A DNA stretch of 64,000 nucleotides. Source: Pseudoramibacter fermentans (GTDB lineage Bacteria > Bacillota > Clostridia > Eubacteriales > Eubacteriaceae). Made by a program: the position numbers and the translations under genes. Location of the stretch: NCBI GenBank assembly GCA_009493725.1, contig VOGB01000004.1, positions 62,001-126,000 on the forward strand, in the 5' to 3' direction. Below the pieces are notes generated by a model that was not told where the DNA came from, made no database searches, and saw only the letters and a list, made by a program, of their open reading frames with translations. Shown one piece after another: positions 1 through 8,159 of the stretch (position 1 is its first letter; every line of letters starts with the position of its first letter).

Positions 1-80
1 TGAAGAAGAGATTATCTGAATAATTTAGCGTAAACAATAAAGGAAAACGCCCGGATCCGGGCGGGAAAAGGGAGAATGAG
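1..80 (+). other. Leader upstream of glucokinase with a perfect palindrome
   Basis: No complete gene is visible. Positions 2-19 could be the last codons of an upstream gene ending in TGA, but this cannot be tested from the window. Positions 48-63 form the self-complementary 16-mer CGCCCGGATCCGGGCG. It has no T-run after it, so it is a poor intrinsic terminator and may sit in the 5' leader of the glucokinase gene. GGGAG at about 70-74 is the ribosome binding site for the ATG at 81. Confidence 0.4.
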
Positions 81-1052
81 ATGAAACCTTACGCTTTCGG
101 TGTGGATATTGGGGGGACATCGATTAAAATCGGACTGGCAAAGACATCGGGCTGGCTTTTCGAAACCCGGAAAATCGGAACCCCAATCGATCTTTCGGCA
201 GAATCCTTTCTACTCAACATTTCGGAAGTGATCAAACAGCGCATTCACGCGCGGGGCCTGCACCCGGACGATTTTGAAGGCATCGGGGTCGGCGTTCCCG
301 GCCCGGTCGATGAAAAGGGCGTGGTGCATGGCTGCGCCAACCTCGGCTGGGGCGAAGTGGACGTGAAGGGCATTATGGAGCGTGCGCTGGGCATCCCGGT
401 TCAGGTCGGCAACGACGCCAACGTCGCCGCCCTCGGCGAAATGTGGCAGGGCGGCGGCAAGGGGTACGCCAATCTTGTGATGGTGACCCTCGGCACCGGT
501 GTCGGCGGCGGCGTGATCATCAACCGGCACATCGTCTGCGGACAATACGGCTCAGCCGGGGAAATCGGCCATCTGCACGTGTCGGATGACGAAACCGAAC
601 CCTGCGGCTGCAGCAATTACGGATGCCTGGAGCAGTACGCTTCAGCCACGGGGATCGTCCGCACGGCGGCGCGTCTGCTGGACGCGCATCCTGAGGCCAA
701 CTCTATTTTGAGGCAGGGCACGCCTCTCGACGCGAAGCTGGTCTGCGACAGTGCGCGGGAAGGCGATGAACTGGCCTTATCGGTCGTCGAAGCGGCGATG
801 GATCAGCTGGGCAAGGCCCTCGCGATGATCTCGTGCGTCATCGATCCAGAGGTTTACGTGATCGGCGGCGGCGTTTCCCTCGCGTCGGATGTGCTGATGC
901 CACCCTTACAAAGGGCCTACAAACGCTACGCCTTTCCTTCATCGAGAGATACGGCTTTCAAGAAAGCGACTTTGGGCAATCAGGCAGGCATCATTGGCGC
1001 CATCAAGCTTACGATGCCGGATGCCAAAGAAAATAAGGAGAAAATAAAATGA
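81..1052 (+). CDS. glk: ROK-family glucokinase
   Basis: Predicted cytoplasmic ATP-dependent glucokinase making glucose-6-phosphate. The 323-residue protein has the ROK layout: N-terminal phosphate loop VDIGGTSIKIGL (about residues 8-19), GVGVPGPVD, the sugar-binding GNDANVAALGE near residue 110 with its catalytic Asp, and the zinc-binding cysteine cluster CGCSNYGC near 174-181. Its stop overlaps the start of the phosphofructokinase gene by 4 bases, so the two steps that bracket glucose-6-phosphate isomerase are translationally coupled. Other ROK kinases act on fructose or N-acetylmannosamine, and ROK repressors share the fold, but there is no N-terminal helix-turn-helix and glucose is the likeliest substrate. 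Confidence 0.9.
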   Translation: MKPYAFGVDIGGTSIKIGLAKTSGWLFETRKIGTPIDLSAESFLLNISEVIKQRIHARGLHPDDFEGIGVGVPGPVDEKGVVHGCANLGWGEVDVKGIMERALGIPVQVGNDANVAALGEMWQGGGKGYANLVMVTLGTGVGGGVIINRHIVCGQYGSAGEIGHLHVSDDETEPCGCSNYGCLEQYASATGIVRTAARLLDAHPEANSILRQGTPLDAKLVCDSAREGDELALSVVEAAMDQLGKALAMISCVIDPEVYVIGGGVSLASDVLMPPLQRAYKRYAFPSSRDTAFKKATLGNQAGIIGAIKLTMPDAKENKEKIK

Positions 1053-2014
1053 CGGTGAAAAGAATAGGCGTTCTGACCAGCGGCGGTGATGCGCCGGGGA
1101 TGAACGCTGCGATTCGTGCCATTGTTCGAACCGCAGTTTGTTACGACATACAGGTGTACGGCATCGAGGAAGGTTTTCACGGGCTGAACGAAGAAAAATT
1201 CAGACCTCTCAATGGCCGCAGCGTGGCCAACATCATCGATCGGGGCGGCACGATGCTGCAGACTTCCCGTTCGGCATTTTTCAAGACCCCGGCCGGCGTC
1301 AAGCACGGGGCCGATAAAGTCAAGGCCTACGATCTCGACGCGCTGATCGTCATCGGCGGCGAAGGCTCGATGAAGGGCGCGAAGGCGCTGAGCGATCTCG
1401 GCGTCAACGTCGTTGTGATTCCGGGCACCATCGACAACGATATCGGCGCGACGGATTACACCATTGGCTTCGACACGGCGGTGTCGACCGCGATCGACGC
1501 GATCAGCAAGATCAGAGACACGTCCTTCTCCCACAACCGGATGAACATCGTCCAGGTGATGGGGCGGCATTGCGGCGACATCGCGATGTACGCGGGGCTG
1601 GCCTGCGGGGCCAAGGCGCTGATCATCCCGGAAAAGGAAGTGCCCCTCGAAGATATCTGCGCGAAGCTGATCGAAGGCCACGAAAGAGGCAAAATGCACA
1701 GCATTATCATGCTGGCCGAAGGCTGCGGCAGCTACCGGGATTACGTCCCGAAAATTCAAGAGCTGACTGGCGTAGAAACCAAGGGCACGAACCTGGGTTA
1801 CATTCAGCGCGGCGGCGCGCCGAGCCATTTCGACAGACGGCTCGCCAGCTACATGGGCTTCCACGCGGTGCGGGCGATCATGAAGGGCAACGTCAACTCG
1901 ATGGTTGTGACGAAAAACGGGCAATTCCAAGTGATTCCTCTCGATCAGGCGATTGATACGCCGAAGGTGTTCGACGAGGCCATGTACGATATGATTCAGG
2001 TGCTCTCCATTTAA
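1049..2014 (+). CDS. pfkA: ATP-dependent 6-phosphofructokinase
   Basis: Converts fructose-6-phosphate to fructose-1,6-bisphosphate, the committed step of glycolysis. At 321 residues it has the usual length of allosteric bacterial ATP-PFK. It carries the N-terminal ATP loop TSGGDAPGMNAAIRA, the active-site segment PGTIDNDI near residues 124-131 with the catalytic Asp, the substrate-binding VMGRHCGDIA, and the late segment LGYIQRGGAPSHFDR. The gene begins inside the end of glk (ATGA-type overlap) and is followed by an intrinsic terminator, so glk-pfkA is a two-gene unit. Confidence 0.95.
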   Translation: MTVKRIGVLTSGGDAPGMNAAIRAIVRTAVCYDIQVYGIEEGFHGLNEEKFRPLNGRSVANIIDRGGTMLQTSRSAFFKTPAGVKHGADKVKAYDLDALIVIGGEGSMKGAKALSDLGVNVVVIPGTIDNDIGATDYTIGFDTAVSTAIDAISKIRDTSFSHNRMNIVQVMGRHCGDIAMYAGLACGAKALIIPEKEVPLEDICAKLIEGHERGKMHSIIMLAEGCGSYRDYVPKIQELTGVETKGTNLGYIQRGGAPSHFDRRLASYMGFHAVRAIMKGNVNSMVVTKNGQFQVIPLDQAIDTPKVFDEAMYDMIQVLSI

Positions 2015-2067
2015 GTCAAATAGAAGTCAAATAGAAGACATAAAAGATTTTGAGCTTTGCTTTTATA

Positions 2068-2096
2068 AGCGGATCCACAGGGGGTCCGCTTTTTTT
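2068..2096 (+). terminator. Intrinsic terminator after glk-pfkA
   Basis: The stem AGCGGATCC pairs with GGGTCCGCT (one wobble) around a short loop and is followed by seven T residues. Confidence 0.85.
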
Positions 2097-2108
2097 GTGC
2101 ACAAATTG

Positions 2109-2189
2109 TTATCCACTTATTCACAAAATTATCCACAGTCATTTTACGGATAACACTGGACATGGCGGCTTTATCCACACTTATGCACA
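2109..2189 (+). promoter_or_regulatory. Cluster of DnaA boxes
   Basis: Five DnaA-box-like 9-mers lie in the same orientation within 81 bases: TTATCCACT (2109), TTATTCACA (2117), TTATCCACA (2129), TTATCCACA (2171) and TTATGCACA (2181). Four match TTATNCACA exactly and two are the perfect TTATCCACA. Weaker inverted copies are at 2145-2153 and 2215-2223. An AT-rich stretch and a promoter follow. Clusters of this kind bind DnaA at origins, at titration sites and at DnaA-regulated promoters. No dnaA or dnaN is in the window, so this need not be the main oriC. Confidence 0.8.
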
Positions 2190-2235
2190 ATTCTGAAAGG
2201 CTTTTTCAACAGGTTGTGGACAGGTTATAAGATTC

Positions 2236-2264
2236 TTGTACTCAGATACACTTTTTGATAAAAT
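2236..2264 (+). promoter_or_regulatory. Promoter of the arylsulfotransferase-like gene
   Basis: TTGTAC (-35) and TAAAAT (-10) are separated by 17 bases. The site lies immediately downstream of the DnaA-box cluster and about 30 bases before the start codon. Confidence 0.55.
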
Positions 2265-2293
2265 AAAAACATTAATGAAGAGAGGATGACGGA

Positions 2294-3757
2294 ATGGACC
2301 GAAATAAAAAAATATTGATCGCAGCTTGTGTGGTGGCGGTCGCGATGATTATCGTGGTCGGCATTCTGCTGGCGATGTCCGGGAGGGATGAGACGCCGTT
2401 GAGCCAGCACACACTCCAGCTGAAGGTAAACGGCTGCGACATCGACGTGTCACTGAAGAAAAACAACGCGACGATCAACGCCCCGTCGCTGGCTGTGGGC
2501 GAGAACGAATTTGAAGTGCTGGGTTATCCGGGCGGTACTGTCAAGGTCAACGGCAAGACCGTCAAGGTCGGCAGCACCACGACCATTGACGTCGACGCGA
2601 TTTCATCGGAAAACCAGATTGAAATTACAGTCAGCAACGTGAAGGACAGCCGAACAGTTCAGCTCAGAACCTACTCGACGCGCCTGCCCAAGCTGCGCGT
2701 CATCGGCAGCGGCGTCAAGGACGGGCAGTACCTGGTCACCGAAGCGGATCGGCCGGTCATGTACGCGCTGGACGACGAAGGCGATGTCATCTGGTACAAG
2801 GCGCTGTCGTCCAAATCCAAGACGCGCTTTTCCGATTTTAAATGCCACCAGACCGACAGCGGCACCTATTACTCCTATCAGGTCATCAATCCGGACGCCG
2901 ACAATTTCGGCATTTCGGACTATCGTCCAGGCAAGCGGGTTGTCATGGACGATGAATTCAAGACCGTGACAGAAGACGCCGGCATTACTGCCTACAAAAA
3001 GGGCGAAAGCATCGATTGGAAACAGGCGGGAACAGCGATCGACGGCAATGCCTTTGAAATGCTCTCGCGCCACAACACCTTTACGGTGCGCCGCAAGCCG
3101 ACCCGCGCGTCCAATATGCCGGAGGGCCTCGATGCCAAGGATAACACGACGGTCGCTGCGGTGATCGTGCAGAACGCCGGACGCTCGAGCGTGAACTGGG
3201 AATGGAACAGCACGAATGTGGCGCGGCTGTACAGCGACTCGGTCGCCGGCAACGATTATACGAGCGACGACATTCAGGATTATTTGAATCCGTCTGCGAT
3301 GGTCGTCGACCCGACGGACGGCAACTTGATCCTTTCCTTTAAAAACGCGAATTGTCTCGTTAAAATCAACAGCGAGACGGGCAAGCTGATGTGGACCTTA
3401 GGCGGCAATTCCGATGAATTTGGCTTGAAGAGCAGCCAGAAATTCTCAGGCCAGACCGACGTCCAGGTGTCGGAAGACGGCACGCTGACGATCACGCAGC
3501 CGGGGAAAATCACGATGCTGAAGCTCGACGAAGGGAACAAGGCCGTCGCGTCGATTCGGACGAAAAACATCGACAACGCGGTCGGGGCCAATTTGATGAA
3601 TACGGACAACGGCGTGCTCTGCGTCGGCAAAAACGGCAGTGTGCTCATCGAAGAACGCAGTGTCGACGGGGGCGAATTGAAAAACGCGCTGCAGATCAAA
3701 ACGACGAGTCCGCACAATCTCGCGTCAGTGCGTTTTGTGCCAGCTGAAAAACATTAA
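2294..3757 (+). CDS. Arylsulfotransferase (ASST)-like surface protein, probably non-catalytic
   Basis: A 487-residue protein with an N-terminal membrane anchor (about residues 6-28, after a short Lys-rich start) and an extracellular remainder. Residues 35-125 look like the beta-sandwich that precedes ASST propellers. Residues 130-480 have blade-like repeats such as TDGNLILSFKN followed by LVKINSETGKLMWTLGG, characteristic of the ASST/beta-propeller family. Known ASST enzymes move sulfate between phenols using three His and one Arg. Here the usual HxNS segment reads LNPSA and the usual S(F/S)R motif reads SFK, so key residues seem replaced. A sugar- or ligand-binding propeller role is equally possible. 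The gene is monocistronic, between its own promoter and terminator. Confidence 0.6.
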   Translation: MDRNKKILIAACVVAVAMIIVVGILLAMSGRDETPLSQHTLQLKVNGCDIDVSLKKNNATINAPSLAVGENEFEVLGYPGGTVKVNGKTVKVGSTTTIDVDAISSENQIEITVSNVKDSRTVQLRTYSTRLPKLRVIGSGVKDGQYLVTEADRPVMYALDDEGDVIWYKALSSKSKTRFSDFKCHQTDSGTYYSYQVINPDADNFGISDYRPGKRVVMDDEFKTVTEDAGITAYKKGESIDWKQAGTAIDGNAFEMLSRHNTFTVRRKPTRASNMPEGLDAKDNTTVAAVIVQNAGRSSVNWEWNSTNVARLYSDSVAGNDYTSDDIQDYLNPSAMVVDPTDGNLILSFKNANCLVKINSETGKLMWTLGGNSDEFGLKSSQKFSGQTDVQVSEDGTLTITQPGKITMLKLDEGNKAVASIRTKNIDNAVGANLMNTDNGVLCVGKNGSVLIEERSVDGGELKNALQIKTTSPHNLASVRFVPAEKH

Positions 3758-3766
3758 TGGCAATCA

Positions 3767-3794
3767 AAAGGGACCGGAGACGGTCCTTTTTTTT
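3767..3794 (+). terminator. Intrinsic terminator after the ASST-like gene
   Basis: GGACCG and CGGTCC pair around a GAGA tetraloop (3771-3786), followed by eight T residues. Confidence 0.9.
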
Positions 3795-3857
3795 ATGTGT
3801 AAACGGTCTTGAAATTACTTTAAGCTTATGTTAAGCTTTAAAAGCAATGTTGATTGC

Positions 3858-3936
3858 AACTCTGGAGAGTTCCTAAAAGGACGCCGAAGGTGTAAGCATC
3901 CATGCGATGTGATCTCTCAGGCAAAAGGACAGAGGT
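3858..3936 (+). promoter_or_regulatory. Glycine riboswitch (single aptamer)
   Basis: The segment has the hallmark blocks of the gcvT-type glycine aptamer: CTCTGGAGAG at the 5' side, the central CGCCGAAGGTGTAAGC, and CTCTCAGGCAAAAGGACAGAG at the 3' side closing P1. Only one aptamer is present, not the usual tandem pair. A T-run (about 3939-3946) follows directly, and the symporter start codon is about 50 bases further on. In this family singleton aptamers often precede sodium:alanine/glycine symporters, which matches the gene here. Whether glycine switches the gene on or off cannot be read from the sequence. Confidence 0.9.
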
Positions 3937-3989
3937 AATTTTTTTTACTTCGTCTTGACTCTCACATTTTTACATGTAGAGGAGGACAC

Positions 3990-5426
3990 ATGTTTCATTT
4001 ATTCAATCAATTTCTTACGTGGTTTGACGGTATTGTCTGGGGACTGCCGTTAATCATTTTGATTCTATTTGTCGGCATCATGCTGACGATTCGGCTGCAC
4101 GTTCTGCAGTTTGTTCATCTTCCAAAGGCACTTAAATTTATGGTGCGCAACGAAGAGGACGGCGAGGGCGAAGTCACGAGCTTCGGTGCGCTGAGCGTCG
4201 CGCTTTCCGCGACGATCGGGACCGGCAACATCGTCGGGGTCGCGACGGCTATCGTTTCGGGCGGTCCTGGCGCGCTGTTCTGGATGTGGATCGCCGCGTT
4301 TTTCGGGATGGCGACGAAATACGCCGAAGGGCTTTTGGCCATCAAATACCGGACCATCGATAAGGACGGTCACGTTTTGGGCGGCCCGTTCTATTACATC
4401 GAAAACGGGATGGGGCAGAAATGGCGCTGGCTCGCGAAAATTTTTGCTTTCTTCGGCATGGGCGTCGGCCTCTTTGGCATCGGGACGTTCACGCAGATCA
4501 ACGGGATTACCTCGGCGGTCAACACCTTTTTCGATCCGAAAAACGTCAACACCGTGTCGCTGTTCGGCAATCAGTACTCCCTTTCAGTGGTCATCGCAGG
4601 CCTGCTGATCACCTTATTTGCGGGCCTCGTCATCATCGGCGGTCTGAAGCGCATTGCCGGTGTTTCTCAGGTGGTGGTGCCCTTTATGGCCATCGCTTAC
4701 GTGGCCTGCACCCTTGCGATTTTGATCATCAATCGCCACGCGCTGCCAGGGGCTTTGGCTGAAATTTTTGAATCGGCCTTTGGGCTCCGCGCTATTGCCG
4801 GCGGTGCTGTCGGCACAATGATCGTCGCAATGCAGAAAGGGATCGCGCGGGGGATCTTCTCCAACGAATCCGGCCTCGGGTCGGCGCCAATTGCGGCGGC
4901 CGCGGCCCAGACCCAGTCCTGTGTGCGTCAGGGTCTGGTCTCGATGACCGGGACCTTCATCGACACCATCGTCATCTGTACGATGACGGGGCTTTCGATT
5001 GTGTCGACTGGCTCTTGGAATGTCGGACTTGAAGGGGTCAACGTCACGATCCGTGCGTTCCAAAAAGGGCTGCCGATTCCGGCACAGGCTTCCAGCTTCC
5101 TGCTGATGCTCTGTCTGGTTTTCTTCGCCTTTACGACCATTTTAGGATGGGATTATTACGGCGAACGCTGCCTCGAATACCTGTCGAACCGGAACAAAAA
5201 GGCCGTCATGACTTATCGCCTGCTCTACGTGCTGTGCATTTTCTTCGGTCCGTATATGACTGTCGAAGCGGTTTGGACCATCGCCGATATTTTCAACGCG
5301 CTGATGGCTTTCCCGAACCTGGTTGCGCTGATTGCGCTGTCCGGCGTCGTGGTCGCCGAAACCCGGGAATATTTCAAGCACGAAAACGATCCGCGGATTT
5401 TAACCGGTGCAGAACTCGAGGATTAA
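3990..5426 (+). CDS. Sodium:alanine/glycine symporter (AGCS family)
   Basis: A 478-residue inner-membrane transporter with about ten or eleven hydrophobic helices. It has the family signatures SATIGTGNIVGVATAI near residue 72 and GIFSNESGLGSAPIAAAAAQ near residue 290, which form the substrate and sodium sites. The glycine riboswitch in its leader supports glycine, or alanine plus glycine, as substrate. The ribosome binding site GAGGAGG lies at about 3978-3984. The gene stands alone before a strong terminator, so the riboswitch controls it only. Confidence 0.92.
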   Translation: MFHLFNQFLTWFDGIVWGLPLIILILFVGIMLTIRLHVLQFVHLPKALKFMVRNEEDGEGEVTSFGALSVALSATIGTGNIVGVATAIVSGGPGALFWMWIAAFFGMATKYAEGLLAIKYRTIDKDGHVLGGPFYYIENGMGQKWRWLAKIFAFFGMGVGLFGIGTFTQINGITSAVNTFFDPKNVNTVSLFGNQYSLSVVIAGLLITLFAGLVIIGGLKRIAGVSQVVVPFMAIAYVACTLAILIINRHALPGALAEIFESAFGLRAIAGGAVGTMIVAMQKGIARGIFSNESGLGSAPIAAAAAQTQSCVRQGLVSMTGTFIDTIVICTMTGLSIVSTGSWNVGLEGVNVTIRAFQKGLPIPAQASSFLLMLCLVFFAFTTILGWDYYGERCLEYLSNRNKKAVMTYRLLYVLCIFFGPYMTVEAVWTIADIFNALMAFPNLVALIALSGVVVAETREYFKHENDPRILTGAELED

Positions 5427-5452
5427 ACGTCCCCGCATTATAATTAAGTACT

Positions 5453-5490
5453 AAAAAAGTCTGAGCTGTTATATTGGCTCAGACTTTTTT
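5453..5490. terminator. Bidirectional intrinsic terminator
   Basis: Perfect 14-base arms (5453-5466 and 5477-5490; GTCTGAGC with an A-tract, GCTCAGAC with a T-tract) enclose a 10-base loop. It lies between the convergent symporter and YqxD-like genes and can serve both. Confidence 0.93.
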
Positions 5491-5504
5491 GTTTAGCTGA
5501 TTTG

Positions 5505-5933
5505 TCATTCGTAATAGGTGGTGTCCAGGGGCGCAATCAGATCGAGCAGAATCGTCGTGAAGCGGTCGATTTCGTCGTGGTGGCGTCTGGCGGCGGCTTC
5601 GCGGCTCAGTGCCTTTGGCGGGTTCTTTTCCCTGAGGTAGCGTTCGTAGAGCAGGTTGTTGATGTTGGCCTGGGTGATGACGATGCCTTCGGGACTGACG
5701 ACGGCCAGAGCGTTTTCGATCAGATCCTGGGCGAGCTCAAAGTCGTCGGTGACGACAATATCCTCCAGGGTTAAAATTTCGGCGATCTGCGCCCTGCGGT
5801 CCTCCTTGTAGTGGTCGTCGTCCGACGAGAGACCGCTGATGCCCTCCGTCGGGATCTGACATTCCTTCGAGAGGGTCTCGCAGATTTTGCGTTGGTCCCG
5901 CGGCGTCGTGTCGTAGTCGACAATGATTTTCAT
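5505..5933 (-). CDS. YaiI/YqxD family protein (UPF0178)
   Basis: A 142-residue protein of the YaiI/YqxD group, thought to be PIN/NYN-like nucleic-acid-processing proteins. Visible family features are the N-terminal strand MKIIVDYD, the segment IVVTDDFELAQDLIENALAVVSPEG and the ITQANINNLLYERYLREK helix. The C-terminus is shorter and less Arg/Gly-rich than in typical members, which usually run to about 150 residues. The AAGGAG ribosome binding site is about 14 bases from the ATG, longer than usual, with no better in-frame start. No biochemical function is established for the family. Confidence 0.75.
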   Translation of the reverse strand: MKIIVDYDTTPRDQRKICETLSKECQIPTEGISGLSSDDDHYKEDRRAQIAEILTLEDIVVTDDFELAQDLIENALAVVSPEGIVITQANINNLLYERYLREKNPPKALSREAAARRHHDEIDRFTTILLDLIAPLDTTYYE

Positions 5934-5973
5934 TGGCTTAAATGGCGCTCCTTTCTATTTTTTTATTATTATC

Positions 5974-6615
5974 TTATTCTGAGAGGCCCGTGGCGGCGAG
6001 CTGAGGGGCCTTGAAAAACTGATTGTACAGCCACATGAACCGGCCGACGCCGATCATCGCGGCGACGGTGCCGACGCCGATGCCGACGATGCCGCCGGTC
6101 ATCAGGTAGGACATGAGGCAGGTCAGGGCGACGCAGACGAGATCAAACACGTTTTTGACGTTGCCGAGGCGCTGGTGCAGCCGGTCGGCAAAGGCCTGGA
6201 CGATGCCGTCCCCGGGGTTGGGGACCAGCCGGGTGTTGACGTTCATCGCCGCGCCGACGCCGGTCAGGGCGATGCCGAGAATCAAGCAGACGATCCGCGC
6301 CGGAATCGAGGTCACATCTGGCAGCACCGCGCCAAACAGGTTGAAGAACCGGGTCAGGATGATCGACAGCGGAATCTGCAGCAGGTCGTAGAGCTTGAAA
6401 TTTCGGCCCTTGACGACGTATTCGATCACGGCGAGAATGCAGTAAAGCACAAAGGACGTATTGCCGAAATTCAAGCGTTTAATCGTCGAATAGCAATAAG
6501 CCAGGGATATGATCGGCGTCACGCCAAACTGAGACTTGGTGTTGAGCACGATGCCGAGGGATAAGATTAAAAGCCCGAGAAAATAGAAGAACCACCGGGC
6601 AATTTTATGGTTCAT
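5974..6615 (-). CDS. YczE/YitT-type integral membrane protein
   Basis: A 213-residue polytopic membrane protein with five or six hydrophobic segments. The early motif LGLLILSLGIVLNTKSQFG and the later NPGDGIVQAF are typical of the YczE/YyaS/YitT group, whose molecular function is unknown. It lies 40 bases downstream of nothing on its strand and has its own weak AAAGAGA ribosome binding site. The tail AATGLSE is hydrophilic and probably cytoplasmic. Confidence 0.7.
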   Translation of the reverse strand: MNHKIARWFFYFLGLLILSLGIVLNTKSQFGVTPIISLAYCYSTIKRLNFGNTSFVLYCILAVIEYVVKGRNFKLYDLLQIPLSIILTRFFNLFGAVLPDVTSIPARIVCLILGIALTGVGAAMNVNTRLVPNPGDGIVQAFADRLHQRLGNVKNVFDLVCVALTCLMSYLMTGGIVGIGVGTVAAMIGVGRFMWLYNQFFKAPQLAATGLSE

Positions 6616-6667
6616 GCTGTCATCTCTTTCTGTTTAAATTTGCCTTTATAGTATAACAGAAAAATCC

Positions 6668-7273
6668 TCATTTGTTAGGCTTTTGTTGATGGCGCACGAT
6701 GAGCCTTTTGGCGCGGCCGTGAAAGAGCAGGTAGGCGAGGAGGACGATGGAGAGGTAAGCTGCGAGGATGACGAGGGTCAAGAGGTGATTGTCCAGCATG
6801 ATGCCGGCGCCGATCAGCGAATTAAGCAGGAAGCCGGGCAGCCGCCCGAGCAGACAGAGCTTCAAAAACTTCGGGAAGGGCATCGGCGTCAGTCCCGCCG
6901 CGAGGCAGGCGATATCGTCGGGAAAGCCGGGCAGAATAAAGACGATGAAGAGGATCGTGCCGAGCTTGTCTTCGTTGAGATTTAAAAGCTTTTTCGACCA
7001 GTCTTTTTTGTCGAACCGTTTCACAAAAGCTTCTCCAACCCTTCGTGTAATCAAAAAGCCCATGCACGAGCCGAAAATCTCTCCAAGGGCGCTCAAAAGA
7101 AAGCCCTGCCACCAGCCGAAAAGCATGCCGCCGAGCATGGTCAGCGGGCCGCCAGGAATAGGCGCGACCACGACTTGAACGATCTGCAGGATCAGGAAGA
7201 CCAAGGGCGTCCAGACGCCAAATCCGCACAGAAAGGTCTTAAGACTCGACAGGGTGTTAAAAACAGACCACAT
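6668..7273 (-). CDS. TVP38/TMEM64 (DedA/VTT-type) membrane protein
   Basis: A polytopic membrane protein of about 201 residues in the SNARE-associated VTT family. The core segment APIPGGPLTMLGGMLFGWW, followed by GEIFGSCMGFLITRRVG, matches the re-entrant loop region conserved in TVP38/DedA proteins, linked elsewhere to membrane lipid or undecaprenyl-phosphate translocation. The start is set at 7273 because AAGGAG lies 8 bases upstream; an in-frame ATG at 7309 would place that ribosome binding site inside the gene. Confidence 0.8.
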   Translation of the reverse strand: MWSVFNTLSSLKTFLCGFGVWTPLVFLILQIVQVVVAPIPGGPLTMLGGMLFGWWQGFLLSALGEIFGSCMGFLITRRVGEAFVKRFDKKDWSKKLLNLNEDKLGTILFIVFILPGFPDDIACLAAGLTPMPFPKFLKLCLLGRLPGFLLNSLIGAGIMLDNHLLTLVILAAYLSIVLLAYLLFHGRAKRLIVRHQQKPNK

Positions 7274-7343
7274 CTTTGACGCTCCTTTCCTTGAAATTTG
7301 TACAAGCATAACACAAAGAGATTGATTTTATGTTAAATTTTGC

Positions 7344-7372
7344 TTGACAAAATAAAATTCTTTAGATATAAT
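7344..7372 (+). promoter_or_regulatory. Consensus promoter of tRNA-Ser
   Basis: A perfect TTGACA and a perfect TATAAT are separated by 17 bases, about 50 bases upstream of the tRNA. Confidence 0.9.
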
Positions 7373-7422
7373 ATCATTCGTCTCAAAAATGAATAACAAA
7401 TCGCTCGTAGAGCAGTACAGAT

Positions 7423-7517
<95 letters not shown>

Positions 7518-7538
7518 TGCAATTCAAATGAGATGAAC

Positions 7539-7566
7539 GCGATCGGATAGGCCGATCGCTTTTTTA
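7539..7566 (+). terminator. Intrinsic terminator after tRNA-Ser
   Basis: GCGATCGG and CCGATCGC pair around a 5-base loop, followed by seven T residues. Confidence 0.92.
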
Positions 7567-7593
7567 TTGCCGGCAATTGCTTTTTGCAAAAAT

Positions 7594-7641
7594 AAAAAAG
7601 GATCAGCTCTCAGCTCCAGGCTGAGATCCTGATCCTTTTTT
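7594..7641. terminator. Bidirectional terminator for the DhaM gene
   Basis: An A6-GGATCAG arm pairs with CTGATCC-T6, with an inner TCTCAG/CTGAGA stem. It lies just past the stop of the minus-strand DhaM gene and backs up the tRNA terminator on the plus strand. Confidence 0.9.
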
Positions 7642-7652
7642 GTTGTTGGGAA

Positions 7653-8066
7653 TTACGCTTCGTCGCCTTTATGCATGTCCCGTGCCTTTTTGGAGACGTC
7701 GATGATTTCGTCGACATCGTCGGTCACTGAAGCCTGAACCACACCGGTGAAGGCACCTTCGACGAGAGGACAGTCCACCAGGTGAATTTTTTCCGTCAGG
7801 GCGTCGTCGTCGATCATATCGATCGCCATTTCGGAGCTGATGATTGAGCTGCCGAGATCGCAGTAAATCAAAATCGATTTACAGTTTTCAAAATCACTGC
7901 TTTCGAGGGCTTCTTGAATGCGAACCGCGTCGGTGCCGAGACGTCCGTCCGATGTACCGCCGGCTTGACGGATGATGACATTTTCATTCCCCATTTCGCT
8001 GACCAAATCGACAAGGCCCTGTGCGAGCTTTTCGCTGTGCGAAACAATAAGTATACCTGTAGACAT
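7653..8066 (-). CDS. dhaM: DhaM-like PTS phosphotransferase subunit (EIIA-Man fold)
   Basis: In PTS-dependent dihydroxyacetone kinase, DhaM takes phosphate from HPr and regenerates ATP bound to DhaL. This 137-residue protein is a single EIIA-Man-type domain: active-site His in ILIVSHSEKLAQG (His10), then GGTSDGRLGTDAVRIQEAL and CDLGSSIISSEMAID, all DhaM signatures. It lacks the HPr and EI-like domains fused in enteric DhaM, as is normal in Firmicutes. The start is at 8066 because GGAGG lies 6 bases upstream of that ATG. The partners dhaK and dhaL are not adjacent or anywhere in the window. Confidence 0.85.
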   Translation of the reverse strand: MSTGILIVSHSEKLAQGLVDLVSEMGNENVIIRQAGGTSDGRLGTDAVRIQEALESSDFENCKSILIYCDLGSSIISSEMAIDMIDDDALTEKIHLVDCPLVEGAFTGVVQASVTDDVDEIIDVSKKARDMHKGDEA

Positions 8067-8159
8067 CATATTCCTCCAATTCATTCCATTCTGTATTAAA
8101 ATCTTATCGTCATTAATTATAGCGCAAGGCCCGCAGATTTCAAGGGAGTGAAACGCGTT

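Noticed and set aside
3810..3845. Repeated AAGCTT sites before the glycine riboswitch as an operator
   Set aside because: The two copies are short and AT-rich, and the repeat is too weak to support a binding site.
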